From an uncultured Alphaproteobacteria bacterium (GTDB lineage Bacteria > Pseudomonadota > Alphaproteobacteria > HIMB59 > GCA-002718135), in contig CACMYX010000003.1 of NCBI GenBank assembly GCA_902618015.1, forward strand, positions 120,001 to 184,000: DNA of 64,000 nucleotides, written 5' to 3'. Shown one piece after another: positions 1 through 9,437 of the stretch; the first letter of the stretch is position 1; the number at the start of each line of letters is the position of its first letter. Below the pieces are notes generated by a model. The model saw only the letters and a program-made list of their open reading frames with translations. It was not told the origin of the DNA and did no database searches. Position numbers and translations under genes: made by a program.

Positions 1-556
1 TTGATGTAGAATTATTTTTATTTTCATATTCTTCAATAAGATTAAGGGATGATCCCTCTTCACAAATATAATTATTTTTTTGAAAAATAGTTAAATCATC
101 ATCAGTTATAATGTTTGATATTTTAATTTTTATGTCGTTATTTTTTTTTATAACAATCTTAAAACCGCTATTTAAAAATAATGAATTTAGATTTACAAAA
201 TGATCATTATTTTTGATTGTATCATTTTTAGAAAAATCATTGTAATCTTCATCTAAAATTTTAGTAATTTCAATTTTATCATCTTTAAAACTTGAACACT
301 GTCCATTTACAGAAACTATTGTATAACTATTTTCCTGATTGTTGTTTATCACTGATGTTTCTTCAGGGATTAGATATTTATACTTAAAATCAATAAAGTT
401 TTTTAGATTTATATTTTTAAGACTTTCATTATTTTTTTTATCAAATCTATCATTTTCAAAAATATTTATTAATTTTTCTCTATGAGATTGAATATCTTTG
501 TTTTCTGAAAAAAAAATATTTTTTTTATTTTTTAAATAATTATCTTGGATATTCAT
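1..556 (-). CDS. sufD: SufD, Fe-S cluster assembly scaffold subunit (N-terminal part, cut by window edge)
   Basis: An open frame of 185 codons runs off the left edge of the window. Its ATG overlaps the sufC stop by one base (TGATG), so it is translationally coupled to sufC. SufD is the partner of SufB in the SufBC2D complex that builds [Fe-S] clusters in the cytoplasm. The visible part is the poorly conserved N-terminal region, rich in Lys, Asn and Asp, so the assignment rests mainly on position directly after sufB-sufC and on length still available. The conserved beta-helix core and C-terminus lie outside the window. No in-frame stop is present in the visible part. Confidence 0.8.
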   Translation of the reverse strand, partial: MNIQDNYLKNKKNIFFSENKDIQSHREKLINIFENDRFDKKNNESLKNINLKNFIDFKYKYLIPEETSVINNNQENSYTIVSVNGQCSSFKDDKIEITKILDEDYNDFSKNDTIKNNDHFVNLNSLFLNSGFKIVIKKNNDIKIKISNIITDDDLTIFQKNNYICEEGSSLNLIEEYENKNNSTS

Positions 557-1296
557 CACTGAAATTTTTGAAATCCATCTTTTTCTATTTCAGCAGCAAT
601 TTCAACTCCTCCTGATTTGACAATAGAACCATTTACCATAACATGTACATAATCTGGTTTAATATAATCCAAAAGTTTTTGATAATGAGTAATGATTAAA
701 AATGAATTATCTTTTGTTTTAAGTTTATTAACCCCATCTGTGACGATTTTAAGAGCGTCAATATCCAGGCCTGAGTCTGTTTCATCTAAAATAGCTAAAT
801 CTGGATTAAGAATACTCATTTGTAAAATTTCGTAACGTTTTTTTTCACCTCCAGAGAAGCCTGTATTAACTGATCTTTTAAGCATATCAATATTTATACC
901 TAAATCATTAGCTTTAGATTTTAAAAGCTTAGCAAAAGATAAATTATCAATTTCTTCTTCGTTCATACGTTTTCTTTTTGAATTAATTGCAGAGTGTAAA
1001 AATGGAGTGATATTCACTCCAGGTATTTCAACAGGATATTGAAAAGCCAAAAACATTCCTTCTTGTGCTCTTTCTTCGATATTTAAATCAGATAAATCAT
1101 TATCTTTGAAATTAATTCTGCCGTTTGAAATTTCGTAATCCTCTTTACCTGCTAGAACGTTTGCTAATGTACTTTTACCAGATCCATTTGGACCCATAAT
1201 TGCGTGCACTTCACCTTTATTAATATTTAAGTTAAGACTTTTAAGAATATTTTTATTCTCAATTTTTACTGAAAGGTCTTTGATTTCTAAAAACAT
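556..1296 (-). CDS. sufC: SufC, Fe-S assembly ATPase
   Basis: ABC-type ATPase of 246 residues, the usual SufC length. Walker A is GPNGSGKST at residues 35-43, the signature is SGGEKKR near residue 148, and Walker B is followed by DETDSGLD, the SufC variant of the usual DEPTSGLD. It forms the SufBC2D scaffold with its neighbours and uses ATP to remodel the scaffold for Fe-S assembly. The ATG lies one base after the sufB stop on the minus strand, and the stop overlaps the sufD start, so sufB-sufC-sufD behave as one operon. Nothing in the sequence looks atypical. Confidence 0.96.
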   Translation of the reverse strand: MFLEIKDLSVKIENKNILKSLNLNINKGEVHAIMGPNGSGKSTLANVLAGKEDYEISNGRINFKDNDLSDLNIEERAQEGMFLAFQYPVEIPGVNITPFLHSAINSKRKRMNEEEIDNLSFAKLLKSKANDLGINIDMLKRSVNTGFSGGEKKRYEILQMSILNPDLAILDETDSGLDIDALKIVTDGVNKLKTKDNSFLIITHYQKLLDYIKPDYVHVMVNGSIVKSGGVEIAAEIEKDGFQKFQ

Positions 1297-1297
1297 A

Positions 1298-2749
1298 CTA
1301 ACCTACACTTCCCTCGAGAGATATGGATACCAGTTTTTGTGCTTCAACAGCAAATTCCATAGGAAGTTCTTGCAAAACTTGTTTGCAGAAACCATTTACT
1401 ATTAATGAAACTGCCTCTTCATGACTTAAACCTCTTTGCCTACAGTAATAAAGTTGATCTTCGTTTATTTTAGAAGTCGAAGCTTCGTGCTCAATAACGG
1501 CTGTATTATTTTTTGAGTCAATGTAAGGTACTGTGTGTGCCCCACATTGGTTTCCTACTAACAAAGAATCACATTGAGTATAATTTCTTGCTTTGTCAGC
1601 TTTCCTTAAAAAAGAAACTTCACCTCTGTAAGTATTTTGTGACTTACCTAAAGAAATACCTTTTGATATAATTTTACTTTTGGTATTTTTCCCAATATGA
1701 GTCATTTTTGTACCTGTATCAGCTTGTTGAAAATTGTTTGTTATTGCTACCGAGTAAAACTCGCCAATAGAATTATCTCCTTTTAAAATGCAGCTAGGAT
1801 ATTTCCATGTAATAGCGGATCCAGTCTCTACCTGTGTCCATGATATCTTACTATTTTTACCTGCACAAAGACCTCTTTTAGTAACAAAATTATAAATACC
1901 ACCTTTCCCATCTTCATCTCCAGGATACCAATTTTGAACAGTTGAATATTTTATTTCCGCATCTTCTAAAGCGATTAATTCTACATTGGCTGCATGCAAT
2001 TGATTGTCGTCTCTTTTGGGAGCAGTACATCCTTCAAGATAGCTAACATAACTACCTTTGTCTGCAATAATTAGAGTCCTCTCAAATTGCCCAGTATTTT
2101 CTGCATTAATTCTGAAATAAGTAGATAGTTCCATTGGGCATTTAACGCCCTCTGGTATGTATACAAAAGATCCATCAGTAAAAACAGCTGAGTTTAATGC
2201 TGAAAAGGAGTGGTCGCCAGGGGGTATAACAGAGCCTAAATATTTTTTTATTAAATCAGGATGTTTTTGAATAGCTTCACCAATTGAACAAAAAATTATA
2301 CCAAGCTTTTCTAATTCACCTTTGTAAGTTGTAGCAACTGAAACGCTATCAAATACAACATCCACAGCAACACCAGCTAGAACTTTTTGCTCCTCTAGAG
2401 GAATACCTAATTTGTTATATGTCTCTATGAGCTTAGGATCAACTTCGCTTAGATCTTTAGGTTTCTTCTCAAAACCTTTTGGCGCTGAATAATAATAAAT
2501 ATCTTGGTAATCAATTTCAGGAAAACTAAGATTTGCCCATTTAGGTTCTTTCATTTTTTTCCATTTTGAATATGCTTTTAGTCTCCAGTCCAGCATCCAC
2601 TTTGGCTCGTTCTTTTTTAGTGAAATAAATTTAATTGTATCTTCGTTTAGTCCTTTTTTTGGCTTTTCCGTATCTATTTCTGTTACAAAGCCATACTTGT
2701 ACTTATTTTTGCTGTATGTATCTAATGTGTTTAGAGTTTCTGAGTTCAC
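1298..2749 (-). CDS. sufB: SufB, Fe-S cluster scaffold protein
   Basis: 483 residues, typical for SufB. It contains the conserved blocks [10 protein letters not shown] near the N-terminus, [21 protein letters not shown] in the middle, SYLEGCTAP, and the C-terminal [17 protein letters not shown] with the Cys and Glu residues used in cluster assembly. The start is GTG; no in-frame ATG lies close by, and the distance to the conserved YKYGF block fits this start. It is first in the visible suf operon. The 79-bp gap to mnmA upstream should hold the promoter; no IscR- or RirA-type regulator gene is present in the window. Confidence 0.96.
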   Translation of the reverse strand: MNSETLNTLDTYSKNKYKYGFVTEIDTEKPKKGLNEDTIKFISLKKNEPKWMLDWRLKAYSKWKKMKEPKWANLSFPEIDYQDIYYYSAPKGFEKKPKDLSEVDPKLIETYNKLGIPLEEQKVLAGVAVDVVFDSVSVATTYKGELEKLGIIFCSIGEAIQKHPDLIKKYLGSVIPPGDHSFSALNSAVFTDGSFVYIPEGVKCPMELSTYFRINAENTGQFERTLIIADKGSYVSYLEGCTAPKRDDNQLHAANVELIALEDAEIKYSTVQNWYPGDEDGKGGIYNFVTKRGLCAGKNSKISWTQVETGSAITWKYPSCILKGDNSIGEFYSVAITNNFQQADTGTKMTHIGKNTKSKIISKGISLGKSQNTYRGEVSFLRKADKARNYTQCDSLLVGNQCGAHTVPYIDSKNNTAVIEHEASTSKINEDQLYYCRQRGLSHEEAVSLIVNGFCKQVLQELPMEFAVEAQKLVSISLEGSVG

Positions 2750-2828
2750 AATACTTCATCTAATTCATTAATTTAAAAAATCTAGTTAATTCAACAAAAA
2801 TTAACCAAATTTAGAATAGATTTTAAAT

Positions 2829-3923
2829 TTAAGCAGTAATCCAACCTCCCCCTAGTAACTGGTCATTTTTATAAAAAACACAAGCTTGTCCAGGGGAAGT
2901 TTTGTCAAGTTCATTATTAAATGTAAAGGTTCCACTATCATCATTTATATCAAGAATGCCTGGTAAATCTTCTTGTGTTGATCGTATTTTTGCAGAACAA
3001 TCAAGTTTTTGAGGCAGAATATTACCTCCTAACCAATTTATATTTTTAAAGTTAATAACATTTTTCTTTAATTTTTTTTTTGTACCAAGAATAATTGAGT
3101 TTTGATCTTTATTTATGTCTATTACATATAAAGCTTCTTTAAAGCCCCCAATTCCGATACCTTTTCTTTGACCAATTGTATAATTACTAATACCATCATG
3201 AGTTCCGAGAATATTATTATCTAAGTCATAGATAATGCCTTTTTTATTTACACTTGGATTTAAATTATTAATTAGGTCTCTATAAGAATCAGAGGTAACA
3301 AAGCAAATATCTTGACTATCAGGTTTATCACTAACACTTAATTGATATTCTTTAGCGAATTCTCTAATTTCAGATTTTTTATAATTGCCTAATGGGAATC
3401 TTACATAATTTAATTGATCTTGTAGAGTTGCAAAAAGAAAAAAACTTTGATCTTTTGAAAAATCTTTTGCTTTATGCAAACTTGCATTATTTAAAGCTCC
3501 TTTTCTTATTGCATAATGCCCTGTAGCTAATGCATCAGCTCCCATTTTTTTTGCTTCATTAAGAAGATCTGAAAATTTTACTGTCTGATTACATTTGACA
3601 CAAGGTAAAGGGGTTTCGCCATTTGAATAAGAATCTACAAAATTATTTATTACTCCATCGAAAAACTTATCTTGATAATCCAAAACTTTATGTTGAAAAT
3701 CATTTTTAATGGCAACATTTTTAGCATCTTGAATATCAATACCAGCACAACAGGATTTATTTTTTGATACATTTGTGTTGTTATATAATTTTAGGGTAAT
3801 TCCAATTACCTCATAACCTTGTTTTTTGAGCATTACCGCTGCAACTGAACTGTCTACACCTCCAGACATAGCAACAACTACTTTTGTATCTTTTTCAGAC
3901 TTATCAAAACCAAGAGAATTCAT
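2829..3923 (-). CDS. mnmA: MnmA, tRNA-specific 2-thiouridylase
   Basis: 364 residues. The PP-loop SGGVDSS (residues 20-26) binds ATP to adenylate U34 of tRNA Lys, Glu and Gln. The two catalytic cysteines are seen in LPCVKCN (about residue 107) and SQDICFV (about 206). The C-terminal part has the usual beta-barrel with GQACVFY. The sulfur for s2U34 comes from a cysteine desulfurase relay that is not in this window. It stands alone on the minus strand, divergent from the alpha/beta hydrolase with 56 bp between them. Confidence 0.96.
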   Translation of the reverse strand: MNSLGFDKSEKDTKVVVAMSGGVDSSVAAVMLKKQGYEVIGITLKLYNNTNVSKNKSCCAGIDIQDAKNVAIKNDFQHKVLDYQDKFFDGVINNFVDSYSNGETPLPCVKCNQTVKFSDLLNEAKKMGADALATGHYAIRKGALNNASLHKAKDFSKDQSFFLFATLQDQLNYVRFPLGNYKKSEIREFAKEYQLSVSDKPDSQDICFVTSDSYRDLINNLNPSVNKKGIIYDLDNNILGTHDGISNYTIGQRKGIGIGGFKEALYVIDINKDQNSIILGTKKKLKKNVINFKNINWLGGNILPQKLDCSAKIRSTQEDLPGILDINDDSGTFTFNNELDKTSPGQACVFYKNDQLLGGGWITA

Positions 3924-3979
3924 ATATTTAAAACATCTATATTTACAAAATCATATAACTTCAATAATAGCTTTATCAA

Positions 3980-4624
3980 ATGGTAGACTTACTAATTCCA
4001 GGCCCAGAAGGTAAAATTGAAGCTAAATATTCTCATAATAATAGAGATGACTCACCAATAGTTATTTTACTTCACCCAGATCCATCCAAAGGCGGAACTA
4101 TGAATACTAAAATTATTTTTAAAATGTACAAAATTTTCATAAAGGCTGGATTTTCTACAATTAGATTCAATTTTAGAGGAGTGGGGAAAAGTGAGGGCAT
4201 ATTTGATGATGGTGAAGGTGAGTTAAGTGATGCAGCATGTATTTTGGATTGGCTACAACAATATAATACTAACTCTAAAATATGTTGGGTAGCTGGTTTT
4301 TCGTTTGGAGCATGGATAGCAATGCAACTACTTATGAGAAGACCAGAAATAAATGGTTTCGTTAGTATTTCACCACCTGCAAATCTAAGAGATTTTAGTT
4401 TTTTAGCACCTTGCCCTTCATCAGGCTTAATAATGCATGGAGATAAAGATAATATAGCATCTTATGATTCAACAAAAATATTAGTTGAAAAACTTCAACA
4501 ACAAAAAAAAGTTGATATAAAATTTAAACCGATAAAGGGCGCAGATCATTTTTATGAAAACTTTTCTAATGAATTTGAAGATTCACTTAATGAATATATT
4601 GGTCAAATAATTGAGCATAAATAA
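3980..4624 (+). CDS. Alpha/beta hydrolase, COG2945-like
   Basis: 214-residue single-domain alpha/beta hydrolase. The nucleophile elbow is GFSFG (Ser108, residues 106-110), the acid is probably the Asp in HGDKDN, and the His is in GADHFY. An HPDP motif near residue 32 would form the oxyanion side. It matches the small proteobacterial hydrolase group usually called alpha/beta superfamily hydrolase (COG2945), whose substrate is not established. No signal peptide, so cytoplasmic. Its stop is three bases before the tyrS start, so the two are probably co-transcribed. Confidence 0.85.
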   Translation: MVDLLIPGPEGKIEAKYSHNNRDDSPIVILLHPDPSKGGTMNTKIIFKMYKIFIKAGFSTIRFNFRGVGKSEGIFDDGEGELSDAACILDWLQQYNTNSKICWVAGFSFGAWIAMQLLMRRPEINGFVSISPPANLRDFSFLAPCPSSGLIMHGDKDNIASYDSTKILVEKLQQQKKVDIKFKPIKGADHFYENFSNEFEDSLNEYIGQIIEHK

Positions 4625-4627
4625 AAA

Positions 4628-5866
4628 ATGAACTTTAAATCAGAATTTCTTAATGAAATTGAACAAAGAGGTTTTATCTATCAAAATATAGATATTGAAA
4701 ATCTTGATTCTATCCTGTCAAAAAATAAAATATCTGGATACATAGGCTTTGATATCACTGGTGACAGCTTGCACATTGGGAGCTTAACTCAATTAATGTT
4801 ACTGCACTGGCTTGATTTTTATGGCCATCAATCAATTGCGTTGATTGGTGGAGGGACGACATTAATTGGCGATCCATCTGGAAAAGATGAAACTAGAAAA
4901 ATATTAAGTAAAAGTGAAATTGATACAAATATAAATAATATAGAGAGAACTTTCAGCAAATTTATTAATCTCAAAAAAAATTCTTTAATAATTAATAATT
5001 ATGATTGGCTATCAAATTTAAACTATATTGATTTTCTAAGAGAATTTGGATCAAAAATAACCTTAAATAGAATGCTTACTTTTGACTCTATAAAAAATAG
5101 ATTAGATAGAGAGCAGCCATTAACAATATTAGAATTTAATTATATGCTACTACAAGCATATGATTATTATTATTTAAACAAGAATTATAATTGTATTTTA
5201 CAAATGGGTGGATCTGATCAATGGGGAAATATAATAAGTGGAGTAGATTTAATCAGAAGAATTAATAAACAGGATGCATTTGGTATTACTTCTCCACTAA
5301 TAACAAACAGTGACGGTGCAAAAATGGGTAAAACTGCTGATGGAGCAATTTGGCTTAATAAAGAGAAGATATCAAACCTAAATTTTTATCAGTTTTGGCG
5401 TAATGTTAATGATAATGATGTGTCTAAATTTCTATATTTATTTACAAAACTTCCATTAAAAGAAATAAAAAAACTTTCTATGCTTAAAGATCAAGAAGTT
5501 AATGAAGCTAAAAAAATACTAGCCTATGAAGTAACAAAAATTGTAAGGAGTAAAGAGGATGCAGATGAGGCTATGGAAGTTGCTAATAATACTTTTAATT
5601 CTAAAATAATAGATGATAGGTTACCAAATATTTCCCAGGATAAATCAAATCTTAAAAATAATACTTTTACAATATTAGATGCTATTGAAAAACTAGATTT
5701 AGTCAAAAGTAGAAGCGAAATTAAAAGATTAATTAAATCTGATGGGGTTAAATTAAATGATAAATTGTATAAAAAAAATGATTTTTCATTAAAAGATTAC
5801 TCAGAATTAAATCAGATTAAAATTGCAATAGGAAAAAAGAAAATTGGAATTTTAAAAATATTTTAA
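4628..5866 (+). CDS. tyrS: Tyrosyl-tRNA synthetase
   Basis: 412 residues. Class I synthetase signatures are HIGS (residues 49-52) and the KMSKS loop, here KMGKT, which is normal for bacterial TyrRS. GGSDQWGN, a tyrosine/ATP pocket block, is present. The C-terminal 60 residues form an S4-type RNA-binding domain (SRSEIKRLIKSDGVKLND). It charges tRNA-Tyr. It ends six bases before the convergent end of prfB. Confidence 0.96.
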   Translation: MNFKSEFLNEIEQRGFIYQNIDIENLDSILSKNKISGYIGFDITGDSLHIGSLTQLMLLHWLDFYGHQSIALIGGGTTLIGDPSGKDETRKILSKSEIDTNINNIERTFSKFINLKKNSLIINNYDWLSNLNYIDFLREFGSKITLNRMLTFDSIKNRLDREQPLTILEFNYMLLQAYDYYYLNKNYNCILQMGGSDQWGNIISGVDLIRRINKQDAFGITSPLITNSDGAKMGKTADGAIWLNKEKISNLNFYQFWRNVNDNDVSKFLYLFTKLPLKEIKKLSMLKDQEVNEAKKILAYEVTKIVRSKEDADEAMEVANNTFNSKIIDDRLPNISQDKSNLKNNTFTILDAIEKLDLVKSRSEIKRLIKSDGVKLNDKLYKKNDFSLKDYSELNQIKIAIGKKKIGILKIF

Positions 5867-5871
5867 TAAAC

Positions 5872-6967
5872 TTACAATGTCAGCGAGTTTTCTAAAAAAT
5901 CATTAATTTTTCCATCTAAAACGTCGTTTACATTTGAAGTTTCATAACCGCTTCTTAAATCTTTAATTAACTTATAAGGATGCAAAACATAAGATCTTAT
6001 CTGATTTCCCCAACCAATGTCCTTTTTTTCTTTATTTTTAAAATCTTGATTTTCCTTTCTTTTTTGTAATTCTGCTTCATAAATCCTAGATTTAATCATT
6101 TTCATAGCATTCGATCTATTTTTATGTTGCGATCTATCACTTTGACATTGTACAACAATATTTGTCGGAATATGAGTTATTCTAACAGCACTGTCAGTTT
6201 TATTTACATGTTGACCACCAGCGCCAGATGCCCTGTATGTATCAATTCTTAGATCACTATCTTTAATTTCTATTTCAATTTTATCATCAATTTCAGGATA
6301 AACCCAGACACTTGCAAAACTTGTATGCCTTCTTTTATTACTATCAAAGGGTGAAATTCTTACAAGTCTATGAATTCCACTTTCAGACCTCAACCAACCA
6401 TAAGAGTAGTCCATTTCAATTTTTAATGTAGATGACTTTATTCCTGCTTCTTCCCCTCGCATTTCCTGCAATAACATTACTTTACAATTTTCTTGTGACT
6501 CTGCCCATCTTAAATACATTCTTTGAAGCATTTCTGCCCAATCTTGACTTTCTGTACCACCAGCTCCAGCATGAATTTCTATAAAAGCATTAAGATGATC
6601 AGCTTCATCGTTTAAGAGATTTAAATAATGAATTTTCTCAGACAACTTTAGAGCTAATTGAACTTCATCAAAAAGCTCATCTAAAAGAGTGTTATCTTTA
6701 TTTTCTTGAATAAAACTAAATATTTCTTCTGTTTCTTTTTGTAATTTTTCTAATTTATTAAAATCATTAATCTTGTTTTCAATATTTTTAATATCTTGGA
6801 ATATATTTTTAGCATCTTCTTTTTCCCAAATATTTGGATCAGAGCTTTTAATTTTTAAGTCATCTAGTTTTTTTTTTAATTTCGTATAGTCAAACCCCCC
6901 TCCTTATAAGATCAATATTGGATCTTATTTTTTTTAAGTTTATTTCTATTTTTTCAAAAATTTCCAT
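5872..6967 (-). CDS. prfB: Peptide chain release factor 2, expressed through a programmed +1 frameshift
   Basis: The main frame encodes the body of RF2. The GGQ loop (GAGGQHVNK) that triggers peptide release and the SPF anticodon-like motif that reads UGA/UAA fall at about residues 250-252 and 205-207 of the joined protein, the same numbers as in E. coli. Translation starts at an ATG ending at 6967 and gives 25 residues (MEIFEKIEINLKK...RRGV), then an in-frame UGA. A +1 shift on GTT-TGA-C, preceded by an AGGAGGGGGG Shine-Dalgarno-like stretch, joins it to DYTKLKKKLDD and yields 364 residues. This is the RF2 autoregulation signal. Not a pseudogene. It starts six bases from the end of the PBP gene. 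Confidence 0.95.
6889..6904 (-). promoter_or_regulatory. RF2 autoregulatory +1 frameshift site
   Basis: On the minus strand the message reads AGG AGG GGG GTT TGA C. The purine run acts as an internal Shine-Dalgarno sequence, the UGA is a poor stop when RF2 is scarce, and the following C weakens termination. After skipping one base the frame continues with GAC TAT. The slip codon is GTT, where most bacteria have CTT; a Val-tRNA would have to re-pair on TTT. Confidence 0.9.
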
Positions 6968-6972
6968 ATTTG

Positions 6973-9327
6973 TTATTCTAATAAACCACCTGTTCCAGAA
7001 ATGGAATTATTATTAAAATTTTCCAAACCATCTATAATATTTATATTATTTGAATAGGGCTCAGATCCTAAAATAAAAGGTTCACTTATACTGTCTTGAT
7101 TATTAGATACCATTCCACTATTTGGGTCAATTCTTACAAAGCTAATACCCAAAGGTATTCTAAAAGGTTTTTTATTTTTATTTATTTTAATTTTTTTAGC
7201 AAAGTTTTTAAATATTGGTACAGCTACACTGGAACCAGTCTGTTTGTAACCAAGAGATTGTGGTTTATCATAACCCACATATACTCCTATAACTAAATCA
7301 GGTGTATAACCTATAAACCAAGCATCTTTATTCTGATTTGTTGTTCCAGTTTTGCCAGCTATAGGGACATCTAATTCTTTTAATTTTTTTGCTGTACCTC
7401 TTTTTATAACTCCTTCCATCATTGAAGTAATTTGATACGCAAGTCTAGGGTCAATAATAATTTTTTTATCTTCATATAAATTAGGAATAGATTTTGTTTT
7501 TGGGATTGTATTAAGTCTGCATTCAAAACATTTCTTTAATCTAGTATCATATATTTTTTTTCCATCTTTTGAATAAATACTAGTTATTAATTTAGGTTCA
7601 ATTTTTTTGCCTCCGTTAGCAATTATTGCATATGCATTTGTTAGATCTCTTAATGTAATTTCACCAGAACCTAATGACATAGATAGTTTGTCATCTAAAG
7701 CATAACCAATATCAAAATTATCTGCCATAGTTATTATTTTGTTCATACCAATTCTGTTAGCGAGTCTAACAGTCATTAAATTTCTAGATTTTTCAATACC
7801 AGTTCTCATTGTAGTTAATCCAAAGAATTCATCTGAATAATTAGAAGGTTTCCATTTTGGCAGTCCTGGCCCTTGGTCGACTACATAAGGAGCATCCAAA
7901 ATTAAAGTAGATGGAGAATACCCTTCATTTAATGCAGTTAAATAGACAATTGGTTTAAAGGCTGAACCAGGTTGTCTCTTAGCTTGGGTAGCTCTATTAA
8001 ACTCACTCTTATTAAAACTATATCCACCTGAAAGAGCTAAAATATCTCCATTGTAGGGATCTAATACAATTATCGCTCCATTAACTTTAGGTTCTTGTTT
8101 TATTATAAAATAATCAATATTTTTTTCTACGTAAAATACATCTCCTTTTTTAAAATTTTCTTTTAGTAGCCAGTTATTATCTTTATTATTTAGATCTATT
8201 AATAGCTTTTTTTTAAATTGATCGATAACGTACAATTTATTTGTATTTACTTTATCAATTATTACAACATTCCATTTTGGATAGAATGGATTGTTTTTTT
8301 TGTAATAAATATTTTTTTCTATAAAGTTTTCAAAAGTTGTATTTTCTATAACACCATGCCATCCATTTCTCTGCTCATATTCAGATAATCCTTCAATAAG
8401 ACTTAGATTGGCACTTTTTTGAATTTCAGAATCAAGTGCTGTTTTAATTATTAAACCATCTGAATAAAGCTTTTCTTTCCCAAATTTTGAATACAATTCT
8501 TTTCTAATCTCTTCATAAAAATAATCAGCATCAGAAAACTTTATATCTTTACGTTTGAATACGTTTATTGGTTTTTTTTTGTATTTTAAGTCTTCCTTAC
8601 TTATATAACCATTTGCAAACATTCTCTCAATTACCCAATTTCTTCGATCAATAGCTTTTGAATAATTTGTTTTTGGATTGTAGTTATTAGGAGCTTTTGG
8701 CAATGCCGCTAAAAAAGCCACTTCATGAAGCTCTAACTCATTTACAGATTTGTTAAAATAATTTAAGCTTGCAGAACCTATACCGTAAGAGCCGTATCCT
8801 AAATAAATATCATTTAAGTATAATTCTAAAATTGCATTCTTATCTAAAATATTTTCAATTCTTAATGATAAAATAATTTCTTTTATTTTTCTAGAGTAGC
8901 TTAATTCATTACTTAGTAACAAATTTTTAACAACTTGTTGTGTAATTGTTGAAGCTCCAACTACTCTTCTTTGAGAATACGAATTAATTATATTCGTAAA
9001 GAATGCTCTTATTATAGCAATAATATCTACACCATAATGTTCATAAAAATTTTTATCCTCTGAAGATAAAAATGCAAACTTTACAATTTCAGGTATTCTA
9101 TTTTCAGGAATAAATATTCTTTCTTCTGTAAAATAACTTTTTAGTAGAAGTCCATCAGAACTATAGATTCTTGATGATAGATTAGGTTTATAATTTATAA
9201 TATTTTCATAAGAAGGTAATTCGGGAGAATATCTCCAAAGAGTGTAAAATATTGTAGAAAATGCAACAAATCCTATTAAAATAAGCAAAAATAATAAAAA
9301 TTTTATATAATTATAAAATCTAATCAT
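6973..9327 (-). CDS. mrcA: Bifunctional class A penicillin-binding protein (PBP1a)
   Basis: 784 residues from the ATG that gives MIRFYNYIKF; a TTG 48 bases upstream is in frame but less likely. One N-terminal transmembrane helix lies at about residues 10-30. The glycosyltransferase (GT51) domain follows with the catalytic Glu in SSEDKNFYEHYG (about residue 90). The transpeptidase domain has SAFK (SxxK), SRN and KTGTT motifs. It polymerises and cross-links peptidoglycan in the periplasm. An extra 100-residue segment between the two domains fits the PBP1a ODD-type insert. It is divergent from rne. Confidence 0.94.
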   Translation of the reverse strand: MIRFYNYIKFLLFLLILIGFVAFSTIFYTLWRYSPELPSYENIINYKPNLSSRIYSSDGLLLKSYFTEERIFIPENRIPEIVKFAFLSSEDKNFYEHYGVDIIAIIRAFFTNIINSYSQRRVVGASTITQQVVKNLLLSNELSYSRKIKEIILSLRIENILDKNAILELYLNDIYLGYGSYGIGSASLNYFNKSVNELELHEVAFLAALPKAPNNYNPKTNYSKAIDRRNWVIERMFANGYISKEDLKYKKKPINVFKRKDIKFSDADYFYEEIRKELYSKFGKEKLYSDGLIIKTALDSEIQKSANLSLIEGLSEYEQRNGWHGVIENTTFENFIEKNIYYKKNNPFYPKWNVVIIDKVNTNKLYVIDQFKKKLLIDLNNKDNNWLLKENFKKGDVFYVEKNIDYFIIKQEPKVNGAIIVLDPYNGDILALSGGYSFNKSEFNRATQAKRQPGSAFKPIVYLTALNEGYSPSTLILDAPYVVDQGPGLPKWKPSNYSDEFFGLTTMRTGIEKSRNLMTVRLANRIGMNKIITMADNFDIGYALDDKLSMSLGSGEITLRDLTNAYAIIANGGKKIEPKLITSIYSKDGKKIYDTRLKKCFECRLNTIPKTKSIPNLYEDKKIIIDPRLAYQITSMMEGVIKRGTAKKLKELDVPIAGKTGTTNQNKDAWFIGYTPDLVIGVYVGYDKPQSLGYKQTGSSVAVPIFKNFAKKIKINKNKKPFRIPLGISFVRIDPNSGMVSNNQDSISEPFILGSEPYSNNINIIDGLENFNNNSISGTGGLLE

Positions 9328-9437
9328 ATTTAACAATCTAGATTGTGAAATAGTTAAAAATGTGACATTAGGCAAATATTATACAAATATTCTTAAATGA
9401 TTTTAACATATAAAAAATTTTACGGAGTTTCGGCATT

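Noticed and set aside
6643..6645. TTG as start of a 257-residue prfB
   Set aside because: The in-frame sequence continues upstream with RF2-like residues to the frameshift site, and the joined protein aligns with E. coli RF2 numbering, so the TTG is internal.
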